Below are positions 8,790-16,725 of a stretch of 64,000 bases of DNA, in pieces. Within the stretch, counting starts at the first letter, position 1. Every line of letters begins with the position of its first letter. Origin of the DNA: Actimicrobium sp047621665 (GTDB lineage Bacteria > Pseudomonadota > Gammaproteobacteria > Burkholderiales > Burkholderiaceae_D); the NCBI GenBank assembly GCA_047621665.1, contig JBLHMB010000010.1:1-64000 (forward strand), read 5' to 3'. Under the pieces are notes generated by a model. That model had not been told where the DNA came from. It worked only from the letters and a program-made list of their open reading frames with translations, and did not search any database. The position numbers and the translations under genes were made by a program.

Positions 8790-9926
8790 ATGGCGATGGA
8801 CCGACTGTTTGTATTGATGAAGGATAAAGGCGCGTCAGACATGTTTCTGGCCGTCAATTCTCCGATCCATCTGAAGATCAATGGCAACTTAGTGCCGATC
8901 AATCAGCAAAAAATGGATCTTGTCACCATCATGACGTTGCTCGCCGAAGTTGTACCCGCGCCCCGCCTGCAAGAGCTAGAACGCGATAACGAACTCAACA
9001 TCGGTATTCCGGTATCAGGCGTCGGTAGTTTCCGTCTCTCGGCGTTCCGTCAACGCAGCAGTATTTCAGCTGTGCTGCGCTACATTCCACACAATATTCC
9101 CGACCTCCCGACCCTCAATGTGCCGCCAGTGCTCAGTGAGTTGATCATGGCCAAGCGCGGATTGATGCTGGTAGTCGGGTCAACCGGATCAGGTAAATCG
9201 ACCACAATTGCGTCAATGCTCGATTATCGCAACGAACACATCGCCGGACATATCCTGACGCTGGAAGAACCGATCGAGTTCCTGTTCCGGAACAAGCGCT
9301 CAATTGTCAACCAGCGGGAAATCGGGGTGGATGCCGAGACATTGGCGATCGCGCTGAAAAATGCACTACGTCAATCACCCGACTGCATCATGATTGGTGA
9401 AATACGCGACCGCGAAACCATGGAAGCAGCAATGGCCTATGCGCAGTCCGGCCATCTGGTGGTCTCCACGCTTCACGCCAACAATAGCTATCGCGCGCTC
9501 AACCGCATTATTGGATTTTTCCCGTTAGAAAATCGTCCCGCGCTGCTGCAGGACTTGTCATCGACCATCACCGCGATCATCTCGCAGCGGCTGGTACCGG
9601 CCATTGACGGCGGACGCGTCCCTGCTGTCGAAGTTTTGCTCAATACGCACCATGTCGCCGATCTGATCGAGGATGGCGAAATCGGCCAAATCCGTGACGC
9701 CATCGAAAAAAGTCTGTCGCCCGGATCGCAAACTTTTGAACAGGCACTGTTGCAATTAATTCGTAACGGCAAAATCACGCAGGACGCCGCGATGGCGAAT
9801 GCTGATTCGGCCAGCAACTTGTTCTGGATGATCAACAATACGGCCGGTGGCAACCCCGCCAGCCCTGACCCGGTGATCCCGGTTCCGGACGGTCCGACCT
9901 TTACTGAATTCACATTTAATACATGA
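8790..9926 (+). CDS. pilU: PilT/PilU-family type IV pilus ATPase
   Basis: Hexameric traffic ATPase of 378 residues of the type that powers pilus retraction. Visible motifs in order: Walker A GSTGSGKST (130-138), Asp-box region LEEPIEF (159-165), Walker B IMIGEIRDRETM, and His-box HLVVSTLHAN. The Asn/Pro-rich C-terminal tail beyond the ATPase core is more like PilU than PilT; the exact paralogue is an inference. GGGAGAG precedes the ATG at 8790. It lies inside the diaminopimelate cluster and overlaps the next gene by 4 bases (ATGA), so it is translationally coupled to an ArsC/Spx-like gene. No pilus structural gene is nearby, though a PilZ protein lies at 37.4 kb. Confidence 0.88.
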   Translation: MAMDRLFVLMKDKGASDMFLAVNSPIHLKINGNLVPINQQKMDLVTIMTLLAEVVPAPRLQELERDNELNIGIPVSGVGSFRLSAFRQRSSISAVLRYIPHNIPDLPTLNVPPVLSELIMAKRGLMLVVGSTGSGKSTTIASMLDYRNEHIAGHILTLEEPIEFLFRNKRSIVNQREIGVDAETLAIALKNALRQSPDCIMIGEIRDRETMEAAMAYAQSGHLVVSTLHANNSYRALNRIIGFFPLENRPALLQDLSSTITAIISQRLVPAIDGGRVPAVEVLLNTHHVADLIEDGEIGQIRDAIEKSLSPGSQTFEQALLQLIRNGKITQDAAMANADSASNLFWMINNTAGGNPASPDPVIPVPDGPTFTEFTFNT

Positions 9927-10276
9927 CAACACGGCTTTACGGCATTCCAAATTGCGATACCGTCAAGAAAGCCCGCACCTGGCTGACTGACCGGCAGTAC
10001 GACTTCCACTTCCATGACTTCAAGAAAGCCGGCCTCGATCGCTCCACCATCGAGAGCTGGCTGACATGCGTCGAATGGGACGCACTGATCAATCGCAAGG
10101 GTACGACCTGGCGCGGGCTCGACGAGGCGCGCAAGGCCGGCATCATCGATGTCAACAGTGCCATCATGCTGATGCTGGAAAATCCGTCTATCATCAAGCG
10201 ACCCGTACTTGTGACGGCGACACAGACAATCGTCGGTTTTTCCGACGACACCTATCAACAGATTTTCAAGAAATGA
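9923..10276 (+). CDS. ArsC/Spx-family protein (YffB-like)
   Basis: Thioredoxin-fold protein of 117 residues in the ArsC/Spx/YffB family. The N-terminus LYGIPNCDTVKKARTWL has the single reactive Cys seen in the YffB branch rather than a CXXC pair. The segment NPSIIKRPVL keeps the Arg-Pro of the family. True arsenate reductases also need three arginines and sit with ars genes; here the gene overlaps pilU by 4 bases and is followed 4 bases later by dapE. A role as glutathione-dependent reductase or regulator is possible. The dap linkage is a gene-order pattern I associate with related betaproteobacteria and says nothing definite about function. Confidence 0.85.
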   Translation: MTTRLYGIPNCDTVKKARTWLTDRQYDFHFHDFKKAGLDRSTIESWLTCVEWDALINRKGTTWRGLDEARKAGIIDVNSAIMLMLENPSIIKRPVLVTATQTIVGFSDDTYQQIFKK

Positions 10277-10280
10277 ACCC

Positions 10281-11408
10281 ATGAGCAAAACGCTGGCGCT
10301 GACAGAGCATCTGATCGCGCTCTCTTCCGTGACACCCGAAGACAACGGATGCCAACAACACCTGATCGCTTTGCTGGAACCCCTAGGCTTCCACTGCGAA
10401 GCAATCCGCTCCGGCAATGTGACCAACCTGTGGGCGCGCAGAGGCACCACCCAACCGTTACTGGTCTTTGCCGGCCACACCGACGTCGTACCGACCGGCC
10501 CGCTCGACCAGTGGACTTCGCCGCCGTTCGTGCCGACCCACCGCGATGGCAAGTTGTACGGACGCGGTTCCGCCGATATGAAAACCTCGATTGCCGCGAT
10601 GGTCATTGCGGTCGACGAATTCGTCACCAGCCATCCGGATCACAAGGGCTCGATCGGTTTCCTGATCACCAGCGACGAAGAAGGCCCCGCAACCGACGGC
10701 ACCATCGTGGTCTGCAACGTGCTCAAGGAACGCGGCGAGCAGCTCGACTACTGCATCGTCGGTGAACCAACTGCGGTGGGGCAGCTGGGTGACACCATCA
10801 AAAATGGCCGGCGCGGATCGATGTCCGGCCGGCTGGTCGTGCATGGTATTCAAGGCCACATCGCCTATCCGCAACTGGCGCGCAATCCGATCCATCAAGC
10901 TGCACCAGCGATTGCCGAACTGGTCGCCGAGCAATGGGATGAGGCCAACGAATACTATTCGCCGACCTCATGGCAGGTCTCGAATATCCATGCCGGTGCA
11001 GGTGTGTCCAACGTGATTCCGGGCGAGCTGGTGATTGATTTCAATTTCCGTTTTTCGACCGCCAGTACGGTCGAAGGATTGCAGCAGCGTGTGCAGGAAA
11101 TCCTCTCGCGCCATGGTCTGGAATACAGCCTGAAATGGACCGTCAGTGGCCTGCCCTTCCTGACCCCGCACGGCGAGCTGAGCGATGCCATCACCGCCGC
11201 GATCCAGTCCGAGACCGGGCTCGAGACCGAACTGTCGACCACGGGTGGTACCTCGGATGGTCGTTTCATCGCGCAGATTTGCCCGCAAGTCATCGAGGTC
11301 GGTCCGCCCAATGGCAGCATCCACAAGATCGACGAACATGTTGAAGTACGCTACATCGACCCGTTGAAGAACATCTACCGCAAGACGCTGGAAAACCTGC
11401 TGACCTGA
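10281..11408 (+). CDS. dapE: Succinyl-diaminopimelate desuccinylase DapE
   Basis: M20-family dinuclear zinc hydrolase of 375 residues that removes succinate from N-succinyl-L,L-diaminopimelate. Metal and catalytic residues are visible: H66 and D68 in GHTDVVPTGP, bridging D99 in GRGSADMK, catalytic E133 and ligand E134 in SDEEGPA. The dimerisation domain lies between about 175 and 290, and the C-terminal metal His is in the NGSIHKIDEH segment. Length fits the DapE family. It follows the ArsC-like gene by 4 bases, so dapC, dapD, pilU, the arsC-like gene and dapE form one run. A strong hairpin follows the stop. Confidence 0.95.
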   Translation: MSKTLALTEHLIALSSVTPEDNGCQQHLIALLEPLGFHCEAIRSGNVTNLWARRGTTQPLLVFAGHTDVVPTGPLDQWTSPPFVPTHRDGKLYGRGSADMKTSIAAMVIAVDEFVTSHPDHKGSIGFLITSDEEGPATDGTIVVCNVLKERGEQLDYCIVGEPTAVGQLGDTIKNGRRGSMSGRLVVHGIQGHIAYPQLARNPIHQAAPAIAELVAEQWDEANEYYSPTSWQVSNIHAGAGVSNVIPGELVIDFNFRFSTASTVEGLQQRVQEILSRHGLEYSLKWTVSGLPFLTPHGELSDAITAAIQSETGLETELSTTGGTSDGRFIAQICPQVIEVGPPNGSIHKIDEHVEVRYIDPLKNIYRKTLENLLT

Positions 11409-11426
11409 TTGACGGTGCACTAAAGC

Positions 11427-11451
11427 GTGGGCACGATCTAACCGTGCCCAC
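11427..11451 (+). terminator. Strong hairpin after dapE (possible terminator or attenuator)
   Basis: A perfect 9-bp stem, GTGGGCACG and CGTGCCCAC, with a 7-base loop starts 18 bases after the dapE stop. No T-run follows directly, only a pyrimidine-rich stretch ending in TTTTTT near 11490. It may terminate partly, or separate the dap transcript from prmB. Confidence 0.45.
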
Positions 11452-11501
11452 ATTCCCGGGTTCTTCCGTTTTCCCTACTCCTATTTTTTCGAGCTGTTCA
11501 A

Positions 11502-12380
11502 ATGACCGACAATTTCTCCACCATCCGCGACATGCTGCGCTATGCCGTTACCCGCTTCAATGAAGCCAAGCTGTTCTTCGGCCATGGCAGCAGCAACGCC
11601 CTTGATGAAGCGGCCTATCTGATCTTGCACACCTTGCACCTGCCACTCGATAAACTCGATCCCTTCCTCGATGCGCGTCTGCTGCCCGATGAAATCAACG
11701 CGCTGCTCGACGTAATTCAGCGCCGCGCCGTAGAGCGCCAGCCGGCCGCCTACATCACCAATCAGGCCTGGCTGGCCGACTACCATTTCTACGTTGATGA
11801 GCGCGTACTGGTACCGCGCTCGTTCATCGCCGAGCTGATCCCGGATCAGTTTTCACCCTGGGTCAGCGATGCCGATGGCGTGCTCAACATCCTCGAACTA
11901 TGTACCGGGTCCGGTTGCCTGGCGATCATGCTGGCTGATGCGTTTCCGAATGCGCACGTCGACGCCGTCGATATTTCTGTCGATGCGCTGGCTGTGGCAC
12001 GGCGCAATGTCGACGACTACGAACTGCAGCAGCGCATCACGCTGATCGAATCGGACTTGTACGCAGCAGTGCCGGACAAAAAATACGACCTGATCATTAC
12101 CAACCCGCCGTACGTCAATAGCGCCTCGATGGACAAGCTGCCAAAGGAATACCAGATCGAGCCACGCATCGCGCTGGCCGGCGGCACCGATGGCATGGAT
12201 CTGGTACGCAAAATTGTCGCCGGGGCACGCGAGCGTTTGACCCGCAATGGCTTGCTGGTCGTTGAAATCGGCAACGAACGGCCCTATGCCGAGCAGGCCT
12301 TCCCGACACTGGAACTGACCTGGATGACTACCAGCGCCGGTGATGACATGGTCTTTCTGGCTACCGCCGACAAGCTTTAA
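11502..12380 (+). CDS. prmB: Ribosomal protein L3 glutamine methyltransferase PrmB
   Basis: SAM-dependent N5-glutamine methyltransferase of 292 residues. Motif I is LELCTGSGCLAI (131-142) and the catalytic NPPY is at 201-204, followed by the PrmB-like IEPRIAL. A helical N-terminal substrate-binding domain occupies roughly the first 100 residues. The PrmB branch methylates Gln150 of L3, while the related PrmC modifies release factors; length and the missing prfA context favour PrmB. It begins 93 bases after dapE with no clear ribosome site and ends 108 bases before the ABC-F gene. Confidence 0.92.
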   Translation: MTDNFSTIRDMLRYAVTRFNEAKLFFGHGSSNALDEAAYLILHTLHLPLDKLDPFLDARLLPDEINALLDVIQRRAVERQPAAYITNQAWLADYHFYVDERVLVPRSFIAELIPDQFSPWVSDADGVLNILELCTGSGCLAIMLADAFPNAHVDAVDISVDALAVARRNVDDYELQQRITLIESDLYAAVPDKKYDLIITNPPYVNSASMDKLPKEYQIEPRIALAGGTDGMDLVRKIVAGARERLTRNGLLVVEIGNERPYAEQAFPTLELTWMTTSAGDDMVFLATADKL

Positions 12381-12403
12381 TGCTGCCGGCGGACCGCATC
12401 GCG

Positions 12404-12409
12404 TATACT
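12404..12409 (+). promoter_or_regulatory. Possible -10 box for the ABC-F gene
   Basis: TATACT lies 80 bases before the ABC-F start, between prmB and the leader hairpin. The -35 region is poor, so the call is tentative. Confidence 0.3.
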
Positions 12410-12453
12410 GCGCGTTCGCCGAATGCAATTTTCCTCCCCCGACACCTAGAAAG

Positions 12454-12473
12454 GGGAGCGTTTCCACGCTCCC
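12454..12473 (+). promoter_or_regulatory. Leader hairpin upstream of the ABC-F gene
   Basis: A perfect 8-bp stem, GGGAGCGT and ACGCTCCC, capped by a TTCC tetraloop, ends 15 bases before the ABC-F ATG. The left arm includes the only purine-rich AGGGGAG in the leader, so the stem may affect ribosome access. No T-run follows, which argues against a terminator. Confidence 0.45.
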
Positions 12474-12488
12474 GCAAGTGCATTAACC

Positions 12489-14474
12489 ATGATTCGTTTC
12501 CAGCAAGTTTCCATGATGCGCGGCATCAAGCCGTTGCTCGACAATGTCGACCTCACTCTCAACCCCGGCGACAAGATCGGCCTGATCGGCGCCAATGGGG
12601 CCGGCAAGTCCAGCCTGTTCGGCCTGTTGCGCGGCGAACTGCATGCCGATCTCGGCAGCATCGACTACCCGACCAAATGGCGCATGGCCTATGTCGCGCA
12701 GGAAACCCCGGCGCTGGACCGCGCTGCACTGGATTACGCCATCGATGGCGACATCACGTTGCGCCGGCTTGAAGACGAGCTGGCCTTTCTGGAAAGCGAA
12801 CCGGAAAGTTCGGCCAACGGCTTGCTGATCGGTGACCTGTACAGTGCGCTGGCTGATGCCGATGCCTATACCGTGCGATCACGCGGCGAGCAATTGCTCA
12901 CCGGCCTGGGATTTTCAATGGCCCAGATGGACCAGCCGGTGGCGAGTTTTTCCGGCGGCTGGCGCATGCGCCTGAATCTGGCGCAAGCGCTGATGTGTCC
13001 GTCGGACCTGCTGCTGCTCGATGAACCAACCAACCATCTGGACCTCGACGCCATCATCTGGCTGGAAGACTGGCTCAAGCGCTATGCCGGTACGCTGATC
13101 ATTATTTCCCATGACCGCGATTTCCTCGACGGTGTGGTCAACGTAATCGTCCATATCGACGAGCGCAAACTGAAACGCTACTCGGGCAACTACAGTTCAT
13201 TCGAGCGCCAGCGCGCCGCGCAAATGATCCTCGCGGCCGGCACGCTCGAAAAGCAGCAGCGCCAGCGTTCGCACCTCGAGTCGTTCATCAATCGCTTCAA
13301 GGCCCAGGCCAGCAAGGCACGTCAGGCGCAAAGCCGGATGAAAGCGCTGGCCAAGATGGATGAGCTCGCACCGTTACGCGCCGCCGCAGAATTTTCCTTT
13401 GAATTCCGCGAGCCGGCCAGCGCACCGAATCCATTGCTGACGATGGAAAACGTCGATGCCGGTTACCGCATCGAGAGCACGACCGACCATACTGTCGAAA
13501 CCAAAACGATTGTCTCGGACATCAAATTCTCGCTGCAGATCGGCCAGCGTATCGGCTTGCTCGGCGTCAATGGCGCCGGCAAATCAACGCTGATCAAGAC
13601 CATCGCAGGCGAACTGATGCCGCTGTCGGGCGACGCCCAGTTCGGCAAGGGCCTGGCCATCGGTTATTTCGCCCAGCACCAGGTCGAGATGCTGCGCCAC
13701 GAAGAATCGCCGCTGTGGCATCTGGCGCACATTGCACCGACCGTGCGCGAACAGGAACTGCGCAACTTCCTCGGCAGCTTCAACTTCAACGGCCCGATGG
13801 TCACCAGTAAAATCGCACCGTTTTCCGGTGGCGAAAAAGCCCGTCTGGCGCTGGCCCTGATCGTCTGGCAGCGACCGAACCTGCTGTTGCTCGATGAACC
13901 GACCAACCATCTGGATCTGGAAACCCGCGAAGCCCTGACGATGGCACTGGCGCAGTTCGAAGGCACGCTGGTGGTGGTGTCGCATGATCGCCATTTACTG
14001 CGCGCCACGACCGACGAATTCATCATCGTCGCCGAAGGAAAATTGCAGCCCTTCGATGGCGATCTTGACGATTACAAGGACTGGCTTTTCAAGACCAAAC
14101 TGGCCACCAAGAACAATGCGATCGGTACCGCCCTGCCGACCGTGACCACCAAATCGGCCAGCATTATTGCGCCGCCAACCGTGGCCGCACCGAACAAGGA
14201 CCAGAAACGTGCCGAGGCCGAAGAGCGCCAGAAGCTGGCTGCGCGCAAGAAGCCGCTCGAGAACAAACTGAAAAAACTCGAAGAGCAGATCGCCAAACGC
14301 ACCGCGCAAAAAGCCGCTATCGACGAACGGCTGGCTAATCCGGAAGTCTACGATAGCGCCAACAAAAAAGAGTTGAAAACGCTACTGACTGATCAGGCTT
14401 ATTTCAAAAAGGAACTGACCGAACTGGAAGCTCAGTGGATCGAGCAGCAGGAAGCACTCGAACAGATCGCCTGA
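12489..14474 (+). CDS. ABC-F family ribosome-associated ATPase (YheS-like)
   Basis: Soluble twin-ATPase of 661 residues with no membrane segment. Cassette 1 has Walker A GANGAGKSS (34-42), signature SGGWRMRLNLAQAL and Walker B LLLLDEPTNHLD. Cassette 2 repeats this with GVNGAGKST, SGGEKARLALAL and LLLLDEPTNHLD. The linker between them is the basic interdomain region of ABC-F proteins, which bind the ribosomal E site. The C-terminal tail after about residue 540 is Ala/Lys/Glu-rich and probably coiled coil, as in YheS and Uup. I favour YheS by length and N-terminus (MIRFQQVSMMRG). These factors resolve stalled or difficult translation, and the particular target is unknown. Confidence 0.9.
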   Translation: MIRFQQVSMMRGIKPLLDNVDLTLNPGDKIGLIGANGAGKSSLFGLLRGELHADLGSIDYPTKWRMAYVAQETPALDRAALDYAIDGDITLRRLEDELAFLESEPESSANGLLIGDLYSALADADAYTVRSRGEQLLTGLGFSMAQMDQPVASFSGGWRMRLNLAQALMCPSDLLLLDEPTNHLDLDAIIWLEDWLKRYAGTLIIISHDRDFLDGVVNVIVHIDERKLKRYSGNYSSFERQRAAQMILAAGTLEKQQRQRSHLESFINRFKAQASKARQAQSRMKALAKMDELAPLRAAAEFSFEFREPASAPNPLLTMENVDAGYRIESTTDHTVETKTIVSDIKFSLQIGQRIGLLGVNGAGKSTLIKTIAGELMPLSGDAQFGKGLAIGYFAQHQVEMLRHEESPLWHLAHIAPTVREQELRNFLGSFNFNGPMVTSKIAPFSGGEKARLALALIVWQRPNLLLLDEPTNHLDLETREALTMALAQFEGTLVVVSHDRHLLRATTDEFIIVAEGKLQPFDGDLDDYKDWLFKTKLATKNNAIGTALPTVTTKSASIIAPPTVAAPNKDQKRAEAEERQKLAARKKPLENKLKKLEEQIAKRTAQKAAIDERLANPEVYDSANKKELKTLLTDQAYFKKELTELEAQWIEQQEALEQIA

Positions 14475-14626
14475 CAATGCCAGTGCCGGCGCACTCGAAA
14501 AAACACCGGTAGGGTCGATACCGTCTCAGGATCATGCATCTACCGGGCTGTAAGTGAGTTTGGTGGTGCGACTGGCCGGTGAAGCTGGTTGACCGAAGGT
14601 GGTTCATGGCATGAGCGCCGGAGGGT

Positions 14627-14650
14627 GGTCACGACTCGCTTGTCGTGACC
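14627..14650. repeat. Perfect 9-bp inverted repeat
   Basis: GGTCACGAC and GTCGTGACC separated by TCGCTT. It lies between the ends of the ABC-F gene and the convergent small gene at 14671. Neither side has a T-run, so it is not a standard terminator. It could be a regulator dyad or RNA structure. Confidence 0.5.
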
Positions 14651-14670
14651 GGCACGGACAGCCCCGCGGA

Positions 14671-14997
14671 TTAGATGGTGAACTGTGTCGTAGTTGAGTC
14701 ATTGGCGGGGTGCCCTTTCGCATGATGCCCCTTGCGGTGATGTGCCTTCGTATCCTCACCGGTTTGCAACGATTCAAATAATTTTTTCAACATTTTTGCC
14801 GTTGCATCGTCTGTCGTACCCGGCTCCGAGGACTCATCGGATTCATCAGTTGTGTCGTCTTTACTATTTGGACTCAGCTGCCTTAGCAGCGCTAATAGTT
14901 CCTTCAGATCCTTCAATGAGAACTTGCCGGAACCCTTATTATCCGATGGCGTTCCGGTTACTATATTGGTCGTATTAAGCGTTACATTCGTCGTCAT
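14671..14997 (-). CDS. Small Ser/Thr-rich hypothetical protein
   Basis: Protein of 108 residues that I do not recognise. The ATG at 14997 follows a GGAGAA ribosome site. The N-terminus is rich in Thr, Asn and Ser (MTTNVTLNTTNIVTG). A Leu-rich helix, LKDLKELLALLRQL, follows near residues 28-41, then an acidic Asp/Glu/Ser stretch, a second short helix (AKMLKKLFESL), and a His/Lys/Gly repeat (HHRKGHHAKGH) before a Thr-rich tail. There is no signal peptide or membrane segment. The base composition looks more AT-rich than the neighbours. It follows a second small gene (15087-15332) on the same strand, probably in one transcript. The amphipathic, Cys-free, polar composition recalls small type III secretion substrates, but nothing proves that. 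Confidence 0.6.
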   Translation of the reverse strand: MTTNVTLNTTNIVTGTPSDNKGSGKFSLKDLKELLALLRQLSPNSKDDTTDESDESSEPGTTDDATAKMLKKLFESLQTGEDTKAHHRKGHHAKGHPANDSTTTQFTI

Positions 14998-15086
14998 TAT
15001 CTTCTCCGTTGTCGTTACATATCGATGAAATAGCTCACTTTATTTCTTCTGCGCGGCTTGCTTCAGGCAACCCGTAAGCATGCAGA

Positions 15087-15332
15087 TCACACCTGGTTGC
15101 CTGTTATTTCTTCAAAAAGCCGGTCCCGCATGCGTGCTGCAATCGTCCGCTTATCGGCGTTGAGATCACTGCTCTGCGACAGCATCGTTGGCTCGGAGTC
15201 CGATTTGCGCAAACAGAGCTGTGAAAACGATGTGTTGTTCCAGGCATTGAGGCACGACACGGAAACGTCGCCAATAGAGGTAGTCAATGTAGTTGCGGTA
15301 GTAGAAGAACGCGGGTTAGAAACCATTGCCAT
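15087..15332 (-). CDS. Small hypothetical protein
   Basis: Protein of 81 residues with no recognised family. I start at the ATG at 15332 (MAMVSNPRSSTTATT) because AGGAG lies seven bases upstream; the frame is open to 15389 but has no ribosome site there. The N-terminus is Ser/Thr-rich, two Cys lie in the middle (VSCLNAW and QLCLRK), and the C-terminal third is likely helical and charged (KRTIAARMRDRLFEEI). The stop is 89 bases before the start of the 14997 gene on the same strand, so the two may form a small operon. It is divergent from the DUF2520 gene. Confidence 0.5.
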   Translation of the reverse strand: MAMVSNPRSSTTATTLTTSIGDVSVSCLNAWNNTSFSQLCLRKSDSEPTMLSQSSDLNADKRTIAARMRDRLFEEITGNQV

Positions 15333-15442
15333 GACGCTCTCCTGAACAGTTGACGGATAACATTCCTGCCTATTGGCGTTCACCCGCAAGCACCAGTTCC
15401 ATGCGGCTGCGCTACACTAAGCGCGACAAAAAAGGAGGCCAA

Positions 15443-16276
15443 TTGAACACACCACACACGATGACATTGACCATTCTTGGCGCCGGCCGTCTCGGAAAAA
15501 CACTGGCACATGTCCTGCATGCAAAGAGAGCCGTAACCATTACCGACGTCTTGAATCGCTCTCACCTGAGCGCCCAATGCGCGGTGGATTTTATCGGTGC
15601 GGGACGCGCAGTGGATGCATTCGACCAGCTCATGCCAGCAGCAGTATTTTTGCTGGCAGTTCCGGATGACCAGATTGCACTATGCAGCAAGCAACTCGCT
15701 GCCAGCGGACGCGCAGGACCTGGCAGCGTGGTTTTCCATTGCAGCGGCGCGCTGGACTCAGGGATATTGACAGACGTCACAGCGACTGGCGCTGCCGTTG
15801 CCAGCATTCATCCGATCCGCAGCTTTGCCGATCCGGAGACGGTTGCAGCCAGCTTCGCAGGAACATATTGCGGAGTGGAAGGCGATCCCGAAGCCATGAC
15901 GATACTCACACCAATGCTGACGCTGGCTGGCGCCCGGCTCATCCCGATCCGGGCCGATTCAAAAACGCTCTATCATGCGGCGGCGGTATTCGCGTCGAAT
16001 TATCTGGTCAGCGTTCTTTCGGTCGCGCAACAGGCTTATGTCGCTGCCGGCATCCCGGCTGAAGTTGCTCTCGAATTGATTACCCCCCTGGCACGCGAAA
16101 CCGCCGAGAATGTATTCCGTTTGGGGCCGGCAACCGCGCTAACCGGTCCGATCGCGCGCGGCGATGCCGCTACGGTCGCACGCCAGTTGCAAGCCGTGCA
16201 GCAATGGGATGGCGCTTACGGTAACCTATACGAACAACTGGCCGCCGCTACGACCAGGCTGGCGGCATCACGATGA
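15443..16276 (+). CDS. Rossmann-fold DUF2520 oxidoreductase
   Basis: Cytoplasmic NAD(P)-binding protein of about 277 residues. The dinucleotide motif ILGAGRLGKTLA lies near the N-terminus; the C-terminal half matches the DUF2520 helical domain, giving a ketopantoate-reductase or ProC-like layout. I choose the TTG at 15443 because AGGAGG stands four bases before it; the ATG at 15461 is a possible start but is 22 bases from that site. Family members have no established reaction. The gene is followed 22 bases later by arfB. Confidence 0.8.
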   Translation: MNTPHTMTLTILGAGRLGKTLAHVLHAKRAVTITDVLNRSHLSAQCAVDFIGAGRAVDAFDQLMPAAVFLLAVPDDQIALCSKQLAASGRAGPGSVVFHCSGALDSGILTDVTATGAAVASIHPIRSFADPETVAASFAGTYCGVEGDPEAMTILTPMLTLAGARLIPIRADSKTLYHAAAVFASNYLVSVLSVAQQAYVAAGIPAEVALELITPLARETAENVFRLGPATALTGPIARGDAATVARQLQAVQQWDGAYGNLYEQLAAATTRLAASR

Positions 16277-16298
16277 CACTGCCAACGAACTGCTCTTT

Positions 16299-16715
16299 AT
16301 GAACCTGGAAATTACCGACTATATCAGCCTGCCGTTGAGCGAAATCGAGCTGACCGCCATTCGCGCACAGGGACCCGGCGGTCAGAATGTGAACAAGGTC
16401 GCCACGGCAATTCATTTGCGCTTCAATATCAAGACGTCGTCGCTGCCGGAATATTGCCGCGAGCGCTTGCTGGCGCTGAACGACCAGCGCATCACGCGCG
16501 ATGGCGTGATCATCATCAAGGCGCAGAACGGACGCAGTCAGCCGCAGAGCAAGGCAGAGGCATTGCGCCGCTTGCAGGAATTGATCCAGCAAGCGCTGGT
16601 CGTACAGACCTTGCGACGCGCCACCAAACCGACACGCAGCTCGCAACGCAAACGCGTTGATGCGAAAACCGGGCGTGGCGCAATCAAGGCTTTGCGCGGC
16701 AAAGTGCGGGACTGA
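16299..16715 (+). CDS. arfB: Ribosome-rescue peptidyl-tRNA hydrolase ArfB
   Basis: Class I release-factor-like protein of 138 residues. It has the catalytic GGQ at 27-29 in AQGPGGQNVNK and a basic C-terminal tail (KPTRSSQRKRVDAKTGRG) that would enter the empty mRNA channel of a stalled ribosome. It lacks a codon-recognition domain, as expected for ArfB/YaeJ. It hydrolyses peptidyl-tRNA on non-stop ribosomes as a backup to trans-translation. The ATG at 16299 gives the family N-terminus, whereas the longer frame from 16164 overlaps the previous gene. It is convergent with the DUF1501 gene, 10 bases away. Confidence 0.93.
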   Translation: MNLEITDYISLPLSEIELTAIRAQGPGGQNVNKVATAIHLRFNIKTSSLPEYCRERLLALNDQRITRDGVIIIKAQNGRSQPQSKAEALRRLQELIQQALVVQTLRRATKPTRSSQRKRVDAKTGRGAIKALRGKVRD

Positions 16716-16725
16716 GCGGGACAAC

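Noticed and set aside
9923..10276. ArsC-like gene considered as a true arsenate reductase
   Set aside because: There are no ars genes nearby and the gene is coupled to pilU and dapE. YffB/Spx-type is more likely.
9488..10627. Minus-strand ORF of 379 codons opposite pilU, the arsC-like gene and dapE
   Set aside because: It crosses three confident genes on the plus strand and has no family match.
12454..12473. Leader hairpin considered as a terminator of prmB
   Set aside because: No T-run follows and the stem sits 15 bases before the ABC-F start codon.
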